Source: Rhodospirillales bacterium (lineage in GTDB: Bacteria; Pseudomonadota; Alphaproteobacteria; MPNO01; UBA2964). Taken from it: DNA of 9,126 nt. The stretch is from contig PBWY01000071.1 of NCBI GenBank assembly GCA_002727395.1, positions 1 through 9,126 of the forward strand, given 5' to 3'. Position numbers and translations under genes: made by a program. Of this stretch, positions 6,934 to 9,126 are shown piece by piece; position 1 is the stretch's first letter, and the number at the start of each line of letters is the position of its first letter. The notes under the pieces are model-generated. The model worked only from the letters and a program-made list of their open reading frames with translations. It had not been told where the DNA came from and did not search any database.

Positions 6934-8487
6934 ATGGTGTTATTACGTTCAATTATCACTGTTGGCAGTTACACTTTTATCAGTCGTATATTTGGTTTTA
7001 TACGGGACATCCTAATTGCGGCTTTTCTTGGTACTGGTCCGATAGCTGATGCGTTCTTTGTAGCTTTTAAGATACCAAATTTTTTTCGTCGACTTTTTGC
7101 AGAGGGTGCCTTTAGTGCCGCCTTTGTGCCACTTTTTGCTTCTAAATTGACAGATGAAGGAAAGCAAGCTGCTCTGAGATTTGCTAGAGCTGCTCTATCG
7201 ATTATGGTTGTCTTTTTATTTCTATTCGTGACGTTATTACAAATTTTAATGCCATGGTTAATGTATTTTTTCGCGCCCGGTTTTGCTGATGATGCAGCAA
7301 GGTTTCCTCTTGCTGTTGAACTGACCCGTATCACATTTCCTTATTTATTATTTATATCTTTGGTTTCTATATTTGGAGGGGTGTTAAATTCGCTTGGACG
7401 CTTTGCGGCTGCGGCTGCTACACCAATTATGTTGAATATCACTCTAATTGGGATGATACTTTTGGCGACTCCCCATTTGCAATCTGCGGCTCACTCTCTT
7501 GCTTGGGAAGTTTTTCTGGCAGGTATAGTGCAACTTATCTGGCTGGTTTATATTTGTAAGCGCGAAGGCCTTTTTCTGCATTTGCCTCGCCCCCAATTAT
7601 CGAAGTCTATTCGCCATCTTTTCAAGTTAATGGCACCTGGAATTTTGGGAGCAGGGGTCTTACAAATTAATCAGCTTGTTGATGTGGTAATAGCATCACT
7701 ATTACCCACCGGCGCAATCTCTTTTCTTTATTATTCAGATCGAATTTGTCAATTACCGTTAGGTGTTGTAGGGGTTGCTATTGGAACGGCATTATTACCT
7801 GTTTTATCTCGTCAAATACGAAATGGTAACGATAGTGGGGCCCTGAATAGCCTCAATCGCGGAATTGAGTTTGCCCTTCTTTTAACTATCCCTGCGGTGG
7901 CGGCATTATTCGTCATTTCTCAACCTATTGTCAGTGTGTTATTTGAACGCGGAGCATTTGGGCCATTTGCTACCATTGCCACAAGTCAAGCCTTAATGGC
8001 ATATGCCACAGGACTACCCGCTTTTGTCCTTATAAAAGTTTTAGCACCTAGTTTTTTTGCTCGTCAGGACACAGCAACTCCGGTGAAAATAGCCCTAGTT
8101 TGCGTTTTTATTAACCTAGTCTTGAATATTGTATTGATGCAAATTTTCAGTCATGTTGGAATAGCACTGGCTACCGCTATTTCCGCTTGGGTTAACGTTT
8201 TTCTCCTCTCTATTTGTTTGCGCGCTCGACGTCAGTTTACTGTTGATACAAAACTTAAAAAAAGATTTCTTCGTATTTTACTTGCTACGTTGGGAATGGT
8301 ATTTGCATTGTGGAGTATTTCCGAATTTTTTAATCCTCTTGAATTTAATGGACAAGGGGCTCGAGTAGGTGTTTTGGCAATACTAGTCTTTAGTGGGGGG
8401 GGGATTTATTTTCTGTTCGGCATCTTGTTAAAAGCCATTGAAATAAATGATATAAAAACATTGTTCAAAAGTAATTCCGCGGATTAA
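6934..8487 (+). CDS. murJ: Lipid II flippase MurJ (MviN family)
   Basis: MurJ moves undecaprenyl-linked lipid II from the inner to the outer face of the cytoplasmic membrane for peptidoglycan synthesis. The 517-residue product is hydrophobic throughout, consistent with the usual 14 transmembrane helices, and close to the E. coli length of 511. The N-terminal signature is well kept: Arg18, Arg24, Asp39, Arg52 and Glu57, within FGFIRD, GPIADAFFVAFKIPNFFRRLFAEGAF. Asp269-Arg270 in YYSDRICQLPLG also match. Arg18, Arg24, Asp39, Arg52, Asp269 and Arg270 fall at the same numbers as charged residues I recall as important in E. coli MurJ, so the protein should be functional. The C-terminus contains three Gly codons (488-490) written as an uninterrupted G9 run within a membrane segment. 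The gene is 64 bases after glnD and 63 before trpS. Confidence 0.97.
   Translation: MVLLRSIITVGSYTFISRIFGFIRDILIAAFLGTGPIADAFFVAFKIPNFFRRLFAEGAFSAAFVPLFASKLTDEGKQAALRFARAALSIMVVFLFLFVTLLQILMPWLMYFFAPGFADDAARFPLAVELTRITFPYLLFISLVSIFGGVLNSLGRFAAAAATPIMLNITLIGMILLATPHLQSAAHSLAWEVFLAGIVQLIWLVYICKREGLFLHLPRPQLSKSIRHLFKLMAPGILGAGVLQINQLVDVVIASLLPTGAISFLYYSDRICQLPLGVVGVAIGTALLPVLSRQIRNGNDSGALNSLNRGIEFALLLTIPAVAALFVISQPIVSVLFERGAFGPFATIATSQALMAYATGLPAFVLIKVLAPSFFARQDTATPVKIALVCVFINLVLNIVLMQIFSHVGIALATAISAWVNVFLLSICLRARRQFTVDTKLKKRFLRILLATLGMVFALWSISEFFNPLEFNGQGARVGVLAILVFSGGGIYFLFGILLKAIEINDIKTLFKSNSAD
8395..8403 (+). repeat. G9 homopolymer inside murJ
   Basis: Nine consecutive G encode Gly488-Gly490 near the last membrane segment. 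The frame is intact here. A G9 tract is unusual in an AT-rich gene where any GGN codon would serve. Confidence 0.9.
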
Positions 8488-8530
8488 ATGGCCAAGCTTG
8501 ACGTTCTACGCCAATGGAGGGATAACCAAA

Positions 8531-8542
8531 CCCCCAAGGGGG
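8531..8542 (+). promoter_or_regulatory. Palindrome CCCCC-AA-GGGGG containing the trpS Shine-Dalgarno
   Basis: AAGGGGG (8536-8542) is a strong Shine-Dalgarno with an eight-base spacer to the ATG at 8551. It is the right half of a short palindrome whose C-run could pair with it, realistically as four G-C pairs around a CAAG loop. This would partly occlude the ribosome site. The pairing is seen in the sequence; a regulatory role is inference. Confidence 0.55.
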
Positions 8543-8550
8543 ATAAAATT

Positions 8551-9126
8551 ATGGCAAGAGTATTTTCAGGAGTTCAGCCCACCGGTAATTTGCATCTAGG
8601 AAATTATCTCGGAGCCATACGGAATTTTGTCAGATTGCAAGAACAAAATGATTGTCTTTACTGTGTAGTTGATATGCATGCTATAACAGTTTGGCAAAAT
8701 CCAAAAGAGCTGAAGAAAAATACTAGAGAGGTTGCTGCGGCATTTTTAGCTTCGGGAATTAACCCAGAAACACAGATAATTTTTAATCAGAGTAGTGTTC
8801 CGGAACATGCTGAGATTGCCTGGGTTTTTAATTGTATTTCGCGTATTGGATGGCTTAATAGAATGACCCAATTTAAAGAAAAAGCGGGCAAGAAACGAGA
8901 AAATGCGAGTGTCGGGTTATATGTTTATCCAAATTTAATGGCCGCAGACATTTTATTATATAAAGCAACTCACGTGCCAGTTGGCGAAGACCAAAAACAA
9001 CATCTAGAACTTACACGCGATGTTGCGAAAAAGTTTAATAGCGATTTTGATTTAAATTATTTTCCAATAGTAGAACCAATCATTCTAGAATCGGCAGCTA
9101 GGGTAATGAGTTTGCGTGATGGTAAA
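8551..9126 (+). CDS. trpS: Tryptophan-tRNA ligase TrpS (first 192 residues; C-terminus beyond window)
   Basis: TrpS is the class I synthetase that activates tryptophan with ATP and charges tRNA-Trp. The N-terminus reads RVFSGVQPTGNLHLGNYLGA, with HLGN (15-18) as the HIGH-equivalent ATP-binding motif. Also visible are VDMHAIT, NCISRIGWLNRMTQFKEK and PVGEDQKQHLELTRD (Gly145-Glu146-Asp147), all typical of bacterial TrpS. The window ends at VMSLRDGK, immediately before where the KMSKS loop should follow. The ATG at 8551 is chosen for its strong Shine-Dalgarno and because family members have only a few residues before FSG. An in-frame ATG at 8488, directly after the murJ stop, would add 21 residues; it has no good ribosome site. 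It is the fourth plus-strand gene in the mutS-glnD-murJ-trpS order. Confidence 0.96.
   Translation, partial: MARVFSGVQPTGNLHLGNYLGAIRNFVRLQEQNDCLYCVVDMHAITVWQNPKELKKNTREVAAAFLASGINPETQIIFNQSSVPEHAEIAWVFNCISRIGWLNRMTQFKEKAGKKRENASVGLYVYPNLMAADILLYKATHVPVGEDQKQHLELTRDVAKKFNSDFDLNYFPIVEPIILESAARVMSLRDGK

Noticed and set aside
6969..7334. 121-codon minus-strand open frame inside murJ
   Set aside because: It is the reverse of the highly conserved MurJ N-terminus; no ribosome site or recognisable protein.

Overview
The window looks like ordinary chromosomal housekeeping DNA from an AT-rich alphaproteobacterium. The gene order mutS-glnD-murJ-trpS, with a MaeB-type malic enzyme gene divergent from mutS, is one I associate with Alphaproteobacteria. 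The MutS N-terminus (TPMMAQYFEIK), the MurJ N-terminus (LLRSIITVGSYTF) and the GlnD motifs also look alphaproteobacterial. I cannot name a genus. I see no RNA genes, CRISPR arrays, insertion sequences or phage genes, and no gene-free stretch longer than about 130 bases.

Layout: bases 1-1184, minus strand, hold the N-terminal 394 residues of the malic enzyme, which runs off the left edge. A 130-base divergent intergenic region follows. mutS (1315-4011) is full length in one frame but carries a TGA stop at codon 135. After an 86-base gap comes intact glnD (4098-6869). After 64 bases comes intact murJ (6934-8487). After 63 bases comes the first 192 codons of trpS (8551 onward), cut just before where its KMSKS loop should be. 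mutS, glnD, murJ and trpS all lie on the plus strand and could be co-transcribed, although the gaps leave room for separate promoters.

The genes do not form one pathway. They cover malate oxidation (MaeB), mismatch repair (MutS), nitrogen-status signalling through PII (GlnD), export of the peptidoglycan precursor lipid II (MurJ) and tryptophan-tRNA charging (TrpS).

The most notable observation is the in-frame TGA in mutS. It replaces the near-invariant Gly of the VTPGT motif at the junction between the mismatch-recognition and connector domains, and the rest of the gene is undamaged. The options are a recent null mutation (a mutator lineage), a sequencing or assembly error, or readthrough or restart. 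Genome-wide reassignment of TGA to Gly is unlikely because no other gene here has an internal TGA. The same window has 9-base homopolymers inside mutS (A9) and murJ (G9), which would be slippage hotspots if mismatch repair is really lost. Smaller points are a strong hairpin inside the 3' end of mutS, and a GC-rich palindrome over the trpS Shine-Dalgarno together with an in-frame upstream ATG. I found no convincing undescribed multi-gene system.
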